A stretch of 26,360 bases of DNA from JANMDR01 sp031376425 (GTDB lineage Bacteria > Pseudomonadota > Gammaproteobacteria > Burkholderiales > Usitatibacteraceae): the NCBI GenBank assembly GCA_031376425.1, contig JANMDR010000109.1, positions 1 to 26,360 of the forward strand, written 5' to 3'. This document shows positions 15,311 through 23,858 of this stretch, piece after piece (position 1 is the first letter of the stretch; every line of letters starts with the position of its first letter). A program made the position numbers and the translations under genes. The notes beneath the pieces were generated by a model, which had not been told where the DNA came from, searched no databases, and saw only the letters and a list, made by a program, of their open reading frames with translations.

Positions 15311-17008
15311 CTACTTGACGGTTTGAAAAACAGTGGGTGCACTTTCGTTACCGAGCCGATCAACGGCGGTCACCACAACAGTATTCAACACACCCGCCGT
15401 AGTTTTATTTGGTAGCTGCAGGTAATCAACGCTTACCGGTTGCACGCTAAAGCGCCATTGATCGCCCCCTTGGCCACCATAACGCGACCATATTGCAAAT
15501 TGCGTTGCAGTACTGGCTGGTGCCGGTGTAATTCTAAAATCACTCGTGCTTGCAAACGCCGCTTGCGCGGCAGCTACTAAGGTGGGTGTAGCGGGCACTG
15601 CTTTTGAGAGCCACGGCGTAGTGGGCACCAATGCTGGGGTGTTGTATACGCCCGTTTGTAAGGTATCAGTAATACCTTGGCGGTTTTGCATCAGTGCGAC
15701 CATACTAAAATGTACGTGACCACGTGCGGTATGGCCGTCTTTAATTTCAGGTGCTGTGCGACTGCGCGTTATCTCAACCTGTTTAACGATTTCTTCAACC
15801 GAAAAATTCTTTTTTGCAGGGTCAGGTACAGGTGCTGCTTGAATGCGGCTGGTATACAGGCCCGGCCACATATGACGGCCTTTCGGATTTTGCTTCATCC
15901 AATAATCAAGCAAGACAGGGAACGATTGCCCCTTTTGATCTATTGCCCAATAAAGCTGCGGCGTGAAGTAATCAAGCCAGCCATTTTCAAGCCATAGCTC
16001 TGCATCGGCATACAATTTATCGTATTGGCTAAAGCCTGCAATATCAGGAGTGCGACGATCCGGCTTGGCAATACCAAAGGGGCTAATACCAAAGCGCACC
16101 CAACTTTTTTCAGCATGAATACCGTTATAAATTTTTTCAATCAAACCATTCACCTGCGCCCGCCGCCAATCTGCACGACTCATCGTGCCGCCAGTGCTAA
16201 GATACCGCTGCCATGCAGGTTCGTCAGGAAAATCTAATTCTCTATTGGCTACAGGCGGCGTTGCGCCATCTACACTTGTTGGCTCAACTTTAGTGGCATC
16301 AGGTGCCGCGATAGGATAGGGATAGAAGTAATCATCAATATGTACGCCATCAATATCATAGCGACGCACCACATCCAGAATTACATCTAATGTTTGCTTC
16401 ACGGCGGCAGGCTCAGCAGGGTCCATCCATGTATATTCACCGTACACTTTTACCGCTTGCGGTTGGGTGTTAATGATGTGATTTGCGGCGTTAGGTGATT
16501 TGGCAATTTTATGTCGCGCCCGATAGGGATTAAACCAAGCATGTAGCTCAATGCCACGCTTATGCGCCTCATCTACCCACATTTTTAACGGGTCATATAG
16601 CGGGCTGGGCGCTTTGCCCTGCGCGCCTGTTAAATACTCAGTCCACGGCTCCAGTGCCGATGGATAAATGGCATCCGCACTTGGCCGAACTTGCAACACC
16701 AAGGCGTTTAAGTTCATGGCCTTAGCGCGATCAACGATGGCAATCAGTTCTGCTTGTTGCTCGACCACCGTTAGCGTATTTTTGCTGGGCCAATCAATAT
16801 TGGCTACCGTAGAAACCCATGCCGCACGAAACTCTCGGGGTGCGGGAGGCGGGATGGGCGCAGGTGGTGCTATTGCTGCACCTGCGCCAGCGCTGTCCAT
16901 AGCCTGCCATTTTGGTGGGCTCACGTCAGTACAGGCACTAAGCAATATACCCGTTGCAATAGCCGTAAGCCACGTTTTACTTAAGCGCAAATGATCGTTA
17001 GTAATCAC
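15311..17008 (-). CDS. DigH-like (GHL10/DUF187) glycosidase lipoprotein
   Basis: About 565 residues from a GTG at 17008. Lipobox LSAC at 23-26 is followed by a Pro/Ala-rich linker (~40-58). A GHL10/DUF187 TIM-barrel (~59-430) includes EFRAAWVSTVANIDWPS, LQVRPSADAIYPS, HAWFNPYRA and YDIDGVHIDDYFYPYP, with candidate catalytic acids D220, D225 and D226. A C-terminal fibronectin-like domain (~480-565; VVVTAVDRLGNESAP) ends the protein. E. coli DigH of this family cleaves denuded peptidoglycan glycans. The frame extends to 17107, but that would overlap nagX by 77 nt. The GTG 22 nt after the nagX stop, or a TTG 18 nt further, gives a cleaner signal peptide, so the start is uncertain. Confidence 0.88.
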   Translation of the reverse strand: MITNDHLRLSKTWLTAIATGILLSACTDVSPPKWQAMDSAGAGAAIAPPAPIPPPAPREFRAAWVSTVANIDWPSKNTLTVVEQQAELIAIVDRAKAMNLNALVLQVRPSADAIYPSALEPWTEYLTGAQGKAPSPLYDPLKMWVDEAHKRGIELHAWFNPYRARHKIAKSPNAANHIINTQPQAVKVYGEYTWMDPAEPAAVKQTLDVILDVVRRYDIDGVHIDDYFYPYPIAAPDATKVEPTSVDGATPPVANRELDFPDEPAWQRYLSTGGTMSRADWRRAQVNGLIEKIYNGIHAEKSWVRFGISPFGIAKPDRRTPDIAGFSQYDKLYADAELWLENGWLDYFTPQLYWAIDQKGQSFPVLLDYWMKQNPKGRHMWPGLYTSRIQAAPVPDPAKKNFSVEEIVKQVEITRSRTAPEIKDGHTARGHVHFSMVALMQNRQGITDTLQTGVYNTPALVPTTPWLSKAVPATPTLVAAAQAAFASTSDFRITPAPASTATQFAIWSRYGGQGGDQWRFSVQPVSVDYLQLPNKTTAGVLNTVVVTAVDRLGNESAPTVFQTVK

Positions 17009-17030
17009 GAATGAAGTCCCATTATGAAGA

Positions 17031-18203
17031 TTAAACTTTGACAAACCAACGCTTTTTATACATACCCCATGCCACCGCAAACATCGCCAAGTTAAACGCA
17101 ATAGCAAATAGCAAAGAGGTGTTCACTGCACCCAAGGGCAATGCCTTGAAAGGCGCGTAAATAAGAGCTTTTAGCGGTGTTGCCACCCCCACATCATTGC
17201 TAAATTTGATAAAACTTAGCATCTTCCCGAACAAGCCAGAAAACGCAAAAATAAACAGCGCGTTCATGCCATAGATTGAAAACGGTTTAAACCATTTTGC
17301 AGCTTGTGTTTTGATTTTGTCTGAATCACAGGCGTCCATCAGCCAATAAAACGCACCGAACACAATCAAGCCCCAGCCGGTAATAAATATGGAATAAGAA
17401 ACCGTCCACAAGCTTTTGTTAATCGGCATGATGGTGGCGTCAATCATATTACCTACCCATAAGCACAACAGACCGCCAAGCAACATCCACACTGTTTTTT
17501 CGGCTTTGGTTTTATCCACACTTAACCATCGCCCAGTGAGTACGCCAAATAGCTGGCTACATAACGCAGGCAAGGTGCTGACGATACCTTCTGGGTCCCA
17601 TGTTTTTACTTTCGCCCACAGATGTCCATTTAAAAATAGGCGATCCACATAAGCACCAAAATCACGCCCCGGTTCCAGTACGCCAGCCGCCACCACACCC
17701 GCCACATCGGGCACCGCAACAAACAGCATCAACACGGTATATAACGCAAACAAGGCGATGATGACAGCAACTTGCTGCCGCCAATTGCAGTACACCACAA
17801 TCGGTGCAGCAAGCAAGGTGCATAAGGCAATGCGCTGCAGCACACCGGGTATGCGCACGGTTGAAATATCAAAAGCAGGAATGAAATTAAGCGTTAAGCC
17901 GATCAAAAATATGATGCCCGCGCGCTTTGCCAACTGCCATAGCAACGCCGGTTTGCTATCACCTGCTTCAGCGCGGCGACCCAAGGACATCGTCATCGAT
18001 ATACCACCGATGAATAAGAAAAACGGAAAAATCCAATCCGTAAAAGTCCAGCCGTTCCAAGCCGCATGAGCTAACTGCGGATATAAATTACCCCAATCGC
18101 CGGGGTTATTGACCAACACCATCGCCGCGATGGTAAAACCACGAAACGCATCGAGCGATGCTAGGCGGGACACGCTTGCGCCTACTTCGCTTAATTTGCT
18201 CAT
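17031..18203 (-). CDS. nagX: NagX / DUF5009 membrane protein, HGSNAT-like acyltransferase family
   Basis: A 390-residue inner-membrane protein with about ten hydrophobic segments. The N-terminal signature RLASLDAFRGFTIAAMVLVN, then HAAWNGWTFTDWIFPFFLFIGGISM, is that of the DUF5009/HGSNAT family. This family includes human heparan-alpha-glucosaminide N-acetyltransferase and bacterial NagX, often found in N-acetylglucosamine gene clusters. The conserved histidine in AHAAWNGW matches the region of the acetyl-carrying histidine in HGSNAT. Its start overlaps the permease stop by 4 nt (ATGA). Its substrate is unknown: it might transfer acetyl groups across the membrane to de-N-acetylated amino sugars, or modify imported fragments (inference). 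Confidence 0.9.
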   Translation of the reverse strand: MSKLSEVGASVSRLASLDAFRGFTIAAMVLVNNPGDWGNLYPQLAHAAWNGWTFTDWIFPFFLFIGGISMTMSLGRRAEAGDSKPALLWQLAKRAGIIFLIGLTLNFIPAFDISTVRIPGVLQRIALCTLLAAPIVVYCNWRQQVAVIIALFALYTVLMLFVAVPDVAGVVAAGVLEPGRDFGAYVDRLFLNGHLWAKVKTWDPEGIVSTLPALCSQLFGVLTGRWLSVDKTKAEKTVWMLLGGLLCLWVGNMIDATIMPINKSLWTVSYSIFITGWGLIVFGAFYWLMDACDSDKIKTQAAKWFKPFSIYGMNALFIFAFSGLFGKMLSFIKFSNDVGVATPLKALIYAPFKALPLGAVNTSLLFAIAFNLAMFAVAWGMYKKRWFVKV

Positions 18204-19519
18204 GCTACTTCAACCTTTTTCTTCCCAAAATCATCTGGGATTTTTAAGAAAAACGTGATGATGATGGAAGGTAAGGTGCAAATCAGTACCCATACAAAAA
18301 AGTGCGGATAGCCCAACTGCGTTTGAATCCAGCCGCTGGCCATACCGGGTAGCATCATGCCCAAGGCCATGAAGCCCGTACAGATGGAATAGTGTGCGGT
18401 TTTGTGCGGGCCGTCAGCAATCATAATCATGTAAAGCAAGTACGAAGCAAAGCCAAAGCCATAGCCAAATTGCTCAATCATAATAGCGGCAGTAACTACC
18501 CAAAATTCAGTGGGTTGCGTATAGGCTAAAAATACAAACGCGAGGTTGGGAATATGCACCGCAAACAACATGGGCCAAATCCATTTTTTTAAGCCACCGC
18601 GTGAGATGGTGTAGCCGCCAAGCAGACCACCGAGGGTTAATGAAGCCACGCCATATGTACCATAAGCTAGCCCGAACTGCTCGGTAATAAAGCCCAAGCC
18701 ACCCTTTTCACGGGCATCGAGAAGGAATGGTGCAACGAGTTTTAGCGCTTGCGCTTCGCCTAAACGGAAGGTTAATAAAAATATTAGCATCACCCAAATA
18801 CCGGGACGCGCAAAAAACGCTTTGAAGGTTTCACCAAATTGCCGAAGCGGGTCAGCATTGACTGCACTTAACGCTGGCAAGTCACTAGCGGGCTTCGGCA
18901 AAATAAATTTATGGTAAATACCAAGGGCGACAAACATGCCCGCCAGCACCCAAAAAACAATCGCCCACGCCGCTGCAGGACTGCCGAGAGCGGTGGTGAG
19001 CTTACCCGCAAAATACACCAAAGCACCCTGCCCCGTAATCATCGCTAAACGGTAAAAGGTGCTACGCACGCCCACAAATGCCGCTTGTTGGTGTTGTGGT
19101 AGCGACAACATATAAAAACCGTCCGCCGCAATATCGTGGGTGGCCGAACTAAACGCCATTAACCAAAATACGGCCAAGGTAATTTGAAAAAACCCCGACA
19201 TGGGAATAGTCAGCGCCACCAACGCCAACGATGCGCCAATTAACAACTGCAAGGTATAAATCCAGTAGCGCTTGGTTTTGAACATATCCACAAACGGCGA
19301 CCAAAGCGGCTTAATCACCCACGGCAAATAGAGCCAACTGGTGTAAAGCGCAATGTCGGTATTGGAAATATTGAGGTTTTTGTACATCACCACTGACAAG
19401 GTCATTACCACCACATACGGGATGCCCTGCCCGAAGTACAAAGTAGGAATCCACGCCCAAGGATTGCGCGGATTCGTTTCTACTATATTTGCCCCTGAAG
19501 ACGGCTTATCAATACTCAT
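18200..19519 (-). CDS. AmpG-type MFS permease (candidate MurNAc/muropeptide importer)
   Basis: A 439-residue inner-membrane MFS transporter with 12-14 hydrophobic segments. The N-terminal PWAWIPTLYFGQGIPYVVV, with YTSWLYLPWVIKPLWSPFVD in the loop after helix 2, is typical of the AmpG family, which imports GlcNAc-anhydroMurNAc (peptides). Related permeases in Bacteroidetes (MurT of T. forsythia) take up MurNAc. Another family hallmark is SATHDIAADGFYM at ~127-139. The ATG at 19519 has AAGG upstream. It is the first gene of the six-gene run, coupled to nagX by a 4-nt overlap. A 237-bp inverted-repeat element ends 15 nt before the start codon and separates it from the putative operator at 19811-19828. 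Confidence 0.88.
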   Translation of the reverse strand: MSIDKPSSGANIVETNPRNPWAWIPTLYFGQGIPYVVVMTLSVVMYKNLNISNTDIALYTSWLYLPWVIKPLWSPFVDMFKTKRYWIYTLQLLIGASLALVALTIPMSGFFQITLAVFWLMAFSSATHDIAADGFYMLSLPQHQQAAFVGVRSTFYRLAMITGQGALVYFAGKLTTALGSPAAAWAIVFWVLAGMFVALGIYHKFILPKPASDLPALSAVNADPLRQFGETFKAFFARPGIWVMLIFLLTFRLGEAQALKLVAPFLLDAREKGGLGFITEQFGLAYGTYGVASLTLGGLLGGYTISRGGLKKWIWPMLFAVHIPNLAFVFLAYTQPTEFWVVTAAIMIEQFGYGFGFASYLLYMIMIADGPHKTAHYSICTGFMALGMMLPGMASGWIQTQLGYPHFFVWVLICTLPSIIITFFLKIPDDFGKKKVEVA

Positions 19520-19534
19520 TTTGCAACCTTGTTG

Positions 19535-19771
19535 AACCTAGAAACGGTAGTTGGACGGATGTGAGTGTGCGATTTTGGGACTTCCTAGCAAGGCGTGACG
19601 ACGACGCAGGCTTCACCCTGCTAGGAGGAACAACGCGGCTTGGGAGTTTCAAAATCGTGCAATCACGTTCGTAGCGCTTTCACCCACATGGTGACGGCTT
19701 AGAAACCATAAAATACCAATAAACACGGATATCTCCAAGTAATTTTAGCGGTCAACTGCCGTTTCTAGGTT
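19535..19771. repeat. Inverted-repeat element with internal palindrome (element B)
   Basis: Terminal 19-bp inverted repeats AACCTAGAAACGG(T/C)AGTTG lie at 19535-19553 and 19753-19771 with one mismatch. Inside, 19556-19672 is itself an imperfect palindrome: CGATTTTG (19570-19577) with CAAAATCG (19650-19657), and CCTAGCA (19584-19590) with TGCTAGG (19619-19625). An asymmetric ~80-nt tail follows. No transposase is present. It shares GAGGAACAAC(AAC)GC followed by TTCAAAA with element A, so both may be MITE-type elements of one family. It would lie in the 5' leader of the permease mRNA. Confidence 0.7.
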
Positions 19772-19810
19772 GAGTGGTTTAAGCGCAATAATTGCACCGC
19801 ATTTAGATAA

Positions 19811-19828
19811 TACCACTTTACTACCAAT
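19811..19828 (-). promoter_or_regulatory. Putative operator, tandem TACCAcT-N4-TACCAAT
   Basis: Two direct half-sites start at 19811 and 19822, 11 bp apart; the first has one mismatch. On the minus strand it reads ATTGGTAGTAAAGTGGTATTAT, and TATTAT could be a -10 box. Position and spacing match the two other sites in this window. The regulated unit is probably the permease-to-hydrolase operon. Confidence 0.6.
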
Positions 19829-19854
19829 ATTATTTTATGCAATAGCTTGTAATG

Positions 19855-19880
19855 AAAAAAGGGGCATTTCTGCCCCTTTT
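19855..19880 (-). terminator. Rho-independent terminator of the TonB receptor gene
   Basis: On the minus strand AAAAGGGGCA-GAAA-TGCCCCTTTTTT forms a 10-bp stem with a stable tetraloop and a T tail, ~30 nt after the receptor stop codon. It separates the murQ-receptor unit from the permease operon. Confidence 0.9.
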
Positions 19881-19910
19881 AAAAAGTACTTACTGCAACT
19901 AAACGACTAA

Positions 19911-22439
19911 TTACTTAAAGTAGTACGTCACATTAACACCCATAGTACGAGGAGTTGAGAACATCAAACGCGCACCCATCAAACCAGCCTCTTGTGATGA
20001 AACTTCTGCACGTTTGTTAGCTAAATTTTGGATCCAAAAGTTTGCATCCCAATTCCCATAACTAACACCCGTGTTGGCATTCAACAAGGTATAGGCCGGG
20101 CGTTCACGTACGCTAGATGTTGGGCTATCAGCACGATCAACAGCAATCGGTCCGGTGTAGCGACCGCTCAAGCTTGCCCAAAGATAAACGCCGTTATCCA
20201 AGGAAGTGTTAAAGCGTGCGCCAAAGTTATGCTTCCACTTCGGGCTGCCACCTAATTTGCCCCCTTTTTCCCATGTACGGCATTCAGCTGTAGTGTTGCC
20301 CGCATACAAACAGTTTACTACCGTACTTGTCCACTCGGCTTGCGTCGTGGTGGTGCTGTACGTTGCCTGCCAGTTATCGTTAAGCTTATAACGCGTGGAT
20401 AATTCAAAACCACGGCTACGTGCGCCAGGCCCGTTGGCAGTGCCGTTGACGGGGAAGCCATTCACATCTTGCGCGCGATAGGTTTGTACGTTTTTCCAAT
20501 CAATTTGATAAACGTCGGTTTCAACGTAAAGCATACGGTTGAACGCATAGCCTTTTAAGCCAATTTCAAAGTTGTTGGTGGAATCGGGCTGGTAAGTCGC
20601 GTTTTCGCCGGACACTATTTTGCTGCCCTGATCTTTAAAGCCATTGGTTCCACCGCGACGGAAGCCTTGGGAGAATGTGGCGTAACCAAGTAGGTCATCA
20701 CCAAACTGATATGACGTATTGAACTTGAAATACGACTTCGATTTCACACCACTACTACGTGTGTAATCGCTATCTACATACGAACCAGCGTAATCAATAA
20801 TCTTGGCAATGGCGGTGTCTTTATAGCGGAAAGCACGGGCACCTACGGTGGTGATCCACTTCGGTGTAATTTTATAATTTACTTCGCCAAACAATGCGGT
20901 TTCTTGATATTTATTGGCGAGATTTTCGTTATAACCTTCATCCTTTAAACCACCGATACGTGCGCGATTTAGCGGAATATAGGCATCCATACCCGGCAAC
21001 ATTTCGGAAAAGCGCAGGCTCTTATCTTGGTCTGTGTAGTAAATACCGCCGATCCAATTCAATGGCCCATCATTTTTTGAAACCAAACGCGTTTCATGGC
21101 TAATGCCTTGATAGGCGTTGTTATAGGTGATGAACGCCGAACGACCACTATCAATTTTTCCGCCAAAATCGTCACCTAGACCGAAGTAAAACACTTGGCC
21201 TTGGCTGGCGTAATCGGCCTGTCCCACTCGCGCATCGGTAAATTTAGAGGTGCTCGAAGCCAAGCGCGCAAAGCCTAAGTCTGCGTCAATTTCAAAAGAA
21301 TCCATCTTGAAGTTACGGATTGCGTATTCCCCATAGCGCGACAAAATCACATCTTGGCCTACAGCGTATGGCGTAAGCAACACATTAAAGTAGGTACGCG
21401 TTTCTGGCGTTGTGGCAGTACCGCAATTAGCACTTGCCGTTTTCCACGCCGCTTCAATTTGTGCCGGTGTTAAAGCATTTGCGACACGGCACGGCAGCAA
21501 GCTAGTACCAGTAGTGCCATTTGCGTTTTGACGTTGTTCGGCATGCGACACGGTTAGCGATACGTTGTTATTTACTTTCCACAATAACGCTAAACGACCG
21601 CCGTCCACTTTCTGCCAATCATCATCTTCATAACGATTTCTCGTGGGGTCTGGTTGTGTAACCCATGCAAAATTACCTACGCGCCACGGTGGGTTGGATA
21701 CACGGTCGGTGTAACCTTTTTCATCTAGGTGCGCCACTGAGCCACGTAAAGCAAAACTTTCACCCAATGGGAAGTTAAACATCACATCGGTGTCATTGCT
21801 AATGCCGCCACCTTTGGTTGAATAAAGCCCACTAGAAATGCGGCCTTCGGTAGTATTTAATTTCGGCTTATTGGTGATGTAGCGAATCGTACCGCCTAGG
21901 CTACCAGCACCATATAAAGTGCCTTGCGGGCCTAATAAAGTTTCCACACGAGCCACATCTTTAATCCGAAAACCGATGCTTGGCAATGGTGTTTCGTCCA
22001 AATAATAAGCGATGGTGGTCTTTACAAACTGCTCAAGGTTGTTCGCGCTGACGGGCGAAATATTTAAACCACGAACGGTAACTGAGTCAGCAAAACGTGC
22101 GCTGTTTTGCGGCGCGTTGATAGCTACGCTTTGTTGAATCAATTTCTTCACATCGGTGATGTTTTCTTCTCGCAGTGTTTCTTCGGAAAGTGCTGTGACG
22201 TTGTACGGTACTTTGTATGCAGCTTCGGCGCGTTTGCCAGACGTGACAACAATACGCTCTACTTGTTGGGCAGTACCGGCTTTTTTATCAGCGGCAGCTT
22301 TTGCTTTGGCTTCAGCTTCTTCCTTAGCGATCATTTCTGGCGTTTTAGGCGTCGCTGTCTGTGCAAATGCAGGGACTGCGAGGGTGAATAACGCAATAGA
22401 TACTGCTATTGCAATTGGGTTTTTATTAAATTTCATCAT
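19911..22439 (-). CDS. TonB-dependent outer-membrane receptor
   Basis: About 842 residues; outer-membrane transporter energised by TonB. The signal peptide ends at AFA (24-26). A Lys/Ala/Glu-rich linker (~36-55) precedes the TonB box-like VERIVVTSGKR (60-70). The plug domain (~75-190) has VTVRGLNISP and VETLLGPQGTLYGAGSLGGTIRYITNKP, and the beta-barrel extends to the end. The C-terminus is VNVTYYFK, so the usual terminal aromatic is penultimate. The frame opens at a GTG at 22445, but ATG at 22439 or 22436 follows AAGGTG with better spacing. It lies 102 bp after murQ and is followed by a strong terminator. The substrate is inferred from context to be cell-wall sugars or muropeptides; it does not resemble a siderophore receptor beyond the shared fold. 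Confidence 0.92.
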   Translation of the reverse strand: MMKFNKNPIAIAVSIALFTLAVPAFAQTATPKTPEMIAKEEAEAKAKAAADKKAGTAQQVERIVVTSGKRAEAAYKVPYNVTALSEETLREENITDVKKLIQQSVAINAPQNSARFADSVTVRGLNISPVSANNLEQFVKTTIAYYLDETPLPSIGFRIKDVARVETLLGPQGTLYGAGSLGGTIRYITNKPKLNTTEGRISSGLYSTKGGGISNDTDVMFNFPLGESFALRGSVAHLDEKGYTDRVSNPPWRVGNFAWVTQPDPTRNRYEDDDWQKVDGGRLALLWKVNNNVSLTVSHAEQRQNANGTTGTSLLPCRVANALTPAQIEAAWKTASANCGTATTPETRTYFNVLLTPYAVGQDVILSRYGEYAIRNFKMDSFEIDADLGFARLASSTSKFTDARVGQADYASQGQVFYFGLGDDFGGKIDSGRSAFITYNNAYQGISHETRLVSKNDGPLNWIGGIYYTDQDKSLRFSEMLPGMDAYIPLNRARIGGLKDEGYNENLANKYQETALFGEVNYKITPKWITTVGARAFRYKDTAIAKIIDYAGSYVDSDYTRSSGVKSKSYFKFNTSYQFGDDLLGYATFSQGFRRGGTNGFKDQGSKIVSGENATYQPDSTNNFEIGLKGYAFNRMLYVETDVYQIDWKNVQTYRAQDVNGFPVNGTANGPGARSRGFELSTRYKLNDNWQATYSTTTTQAEWTSTVVNCLYAGNTTAECRTWEKGGKLGGSPKWKHNFGARFNTSLDNGVYLWASLSGRYTGPIAVDRADSPTSSVRERPAYTLLNANTGVSYGNWDANFWIQNLANKRAEVSSQEAGLMGARLMFSTPRTMGVNVTYYFK

Positions 22440-22547
22440 AGGCACCTTAATTTTCGTTACCGTAAATCTACGGCGAATGGTTAATACTGCGGGTTTACAA
22501 CGGTATTCAGCTACTTGTTTACTGCAATTTTTGACTGCGCTACACCA

Positions 22548-23426
22548 CTACTTTAGTGCGGTGCGAATACTGCCATCAGACTTATTGAGGAGTGCCGCCG
22601 CTACCTCAGCTGATATGTTTTTCTTAATTGCCACAATCGCCGTTTTAACATGATGACCACAGGCTTCTAAAGTGGTTTGCGCCTGCATTGAATCGCAGCC
22701 TGTGGCTAAAACAGTGAGTGAAACAGTGCGGCGAATAAGCTTGGCATTTGTGGGTTTTACATCCACCATTAAATTGCCGTATACCTTGTTCAGCCTTACC
22801 ATTAGGGCGCTTGAGAAAGTATTGAGGGCAATTTTTTGAGATGTGCCTGCTTTCAAACGGGTACTGCCAGAAATCACTTCTGAGCCAGTGTTCAGGGTGA
22901 TGCCAATCTCCGCTTGTTTGGTAACGGGTGCATCGGGGTTGTTGGCAAAACCGATAGTCAGTGCGCCATATTTTTTAGCCTCATTCAAAGCGCCCATCAC
23001 ATAAGGCGTCGCACCAGATGCCGCAATCAGTAGCACTACATCATTAGCGTTAGGTTTAGTGGCCGCAATATCGGCAGCACCCTGCTCTACACTATCTTCA
23101 GCGCCTTCAACGGCTACGTACACCGCATCCGCCCCCCCCGCAAGCAAGGCAACAGCGCGCTCCGGTGGCCACGAGAATGTGGGGTATAGCTCCACACTAT
23201 CAAGCAACCCCAAACGACCCGAGGTGCCCGCGCCTGAATAAATTAAGCGCCCTCCCGCTTTAATGCGCGGCACAGCGGCCTCTACGGCACGGGCAATATC
23301 GGCAGCAGCCGCACGCACAGCGCTTACGGCATTTATCTGGTCATCAGCTAGGGCATTAACGAGGTCAACAGGGGAATATAAATCTAGATTGGCGTGGGCT
23401 TGATTGGGGGTTTCAGTATTTAGCAT
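22548..23426 (-). CDS. murQ: N-acetylmuramic acid 6-phosphate etherase MurQ
   Basis: SIS-fold cytosolic etherase that splits MurNAc 6-phosphate into GlcNAc 6-phosphate and D-lactate; 292 residues, normal length. SGAGTSGRLG (64-73) is the sugar-phosphate loop. The two catalytic glutamates fit E79 (DSVELYPTF) and E110 (VEGAEDS), spaced 31 residues as E83/E114 are in E. coli MurQ. The segment GSTRLKAGTSQK is the family signature. No MurP-type PTS gene is in the window, so its substrate must come from a kinase, and a BadF-type kinase is present in the neighbouring operon. The gene contains a run of eight G in the coding strand (23132-23139). It is upstream of the TonB receptor gene, and a tandem TACCAAT site lies ~160 bp before its start. 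Confidence 0.95.
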   Translation of the reverse strand: MLNTETPNQAHANLDLYSPVDLVNALADDQINAVSAVRAAAADIARAVEAAVPRIKAGGRLIYSGAGTSGRLGLLDSVELYPTFSWPPERAVALLAGGADAVYVAVEGAEDSVEQGAADIAATKPNANDVVLLIAASGATPYVMGALNEAKKYGALTIGFANNPDAPVTKQAEIGITLNTGSEVISGSTRLKAGTSQKIALNTFSSALMVRLNKVYGNLMVDVKPTNAKLIRRTVSLTVLATGCDSMQAQTTLEACGHHVKTAIVAIKKNISAEVAAALLNKSDGSIRTALK

Positions 23427-23586
23427 GAGAATTTATTTTAAGCAGGGGGAAGTAACAAATACAACACAATAAAGAGATAAGCTTGAGAGAAGAGTATGAA
23501 AAAACAATCAGGTTATTCCGAAAAAACAGCCATTCACCATACAGTGAATACGAAAAAAGATTTTATGGGGGGGTAAACTGGGTAAA

Positions 23587-23604
23587 TACCAATTTACTAC
23601 CAAT
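23587..23604 (-). promoter_or_regulatory. Putative operator, tandem TACCAAT-N4-TACCAAT (murQ side)
   Basis: Two perfect TACCAAT half-sites start at 23587 and 23598, 11 bp apart, ~160 bp upstream of murQ. On the minus strand they read ATTGGTAGTAAATTGGTATTTA, nearly identical to the site before the permease operon. A promoter for murQ and the receptor may overlap it. Confidence 0.65.
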
Positions 23605-23840
23605 ATAGAACACTGTGCTACCGCTGAGAATAAAAAGCAACTCCACAGTTGGAAACATTCGTAATACTATGCAATTGTGTTGTTTTTACCCAACGCCCCG
23701 CAATAAGGGGCTTAGCGGTAAAATTTTTGCACACCCTTGGTGCGCAACAAAGCCGCTGCAATTCAATATGGGCAAGGGTTGGCAGGGTTTAGGGGGAAGA
23801 AATTCGACCCACACTAAATGTTAAAAAGTTCAAAATATAG

Positions 23841-23858
23841 TACCAATAAAATACCAAT
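23841..23858 (+). promoter_or_regulatory. Putative operator, tandem TACCAAT-N4-TACCAAT (CNNM side)
   Basis: Two perfect half-sites start at 23841 and 23852, 11 bp apart, ~95 bp before the CNNM gene. TATGAT at 23865-23870 could be a -10 box, in which case the site covers the -35 and spacer, consistent with repression. No clear -35 consensus is visible. Confidence 0.65.

Larger units (their letters stand above)
19520..19910. other. 391-bp gene-free region before the permease operon
   Basis: It contains, from the permease side, the permease ribosome-binding site, inverted-repeat element B (19535-19771), a tandem TACCAAT-type site (19811-19828) and the terminator of the TonB receptor gene (19855-19880). 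A short open frame over 19489-19674 lies in the palindrome and is not credible as a gene. A promoter for the minus-strand permease operon is expected around 19800-19830. Confidence 0.75.

Noticed and set aside
19489..19674. 61-codon plus-strand frame
   Set aside because: It spans the permease start and the palindrome of element B and has no coding character.
23615..23824. 69-codon plus-strand frame in the murQ-CNNM gap
   Set aside because: No plausible ribosome-binding site, no domain, and unusual Cys/Asn/Gly-rich content; it lies in a regulatory gap.
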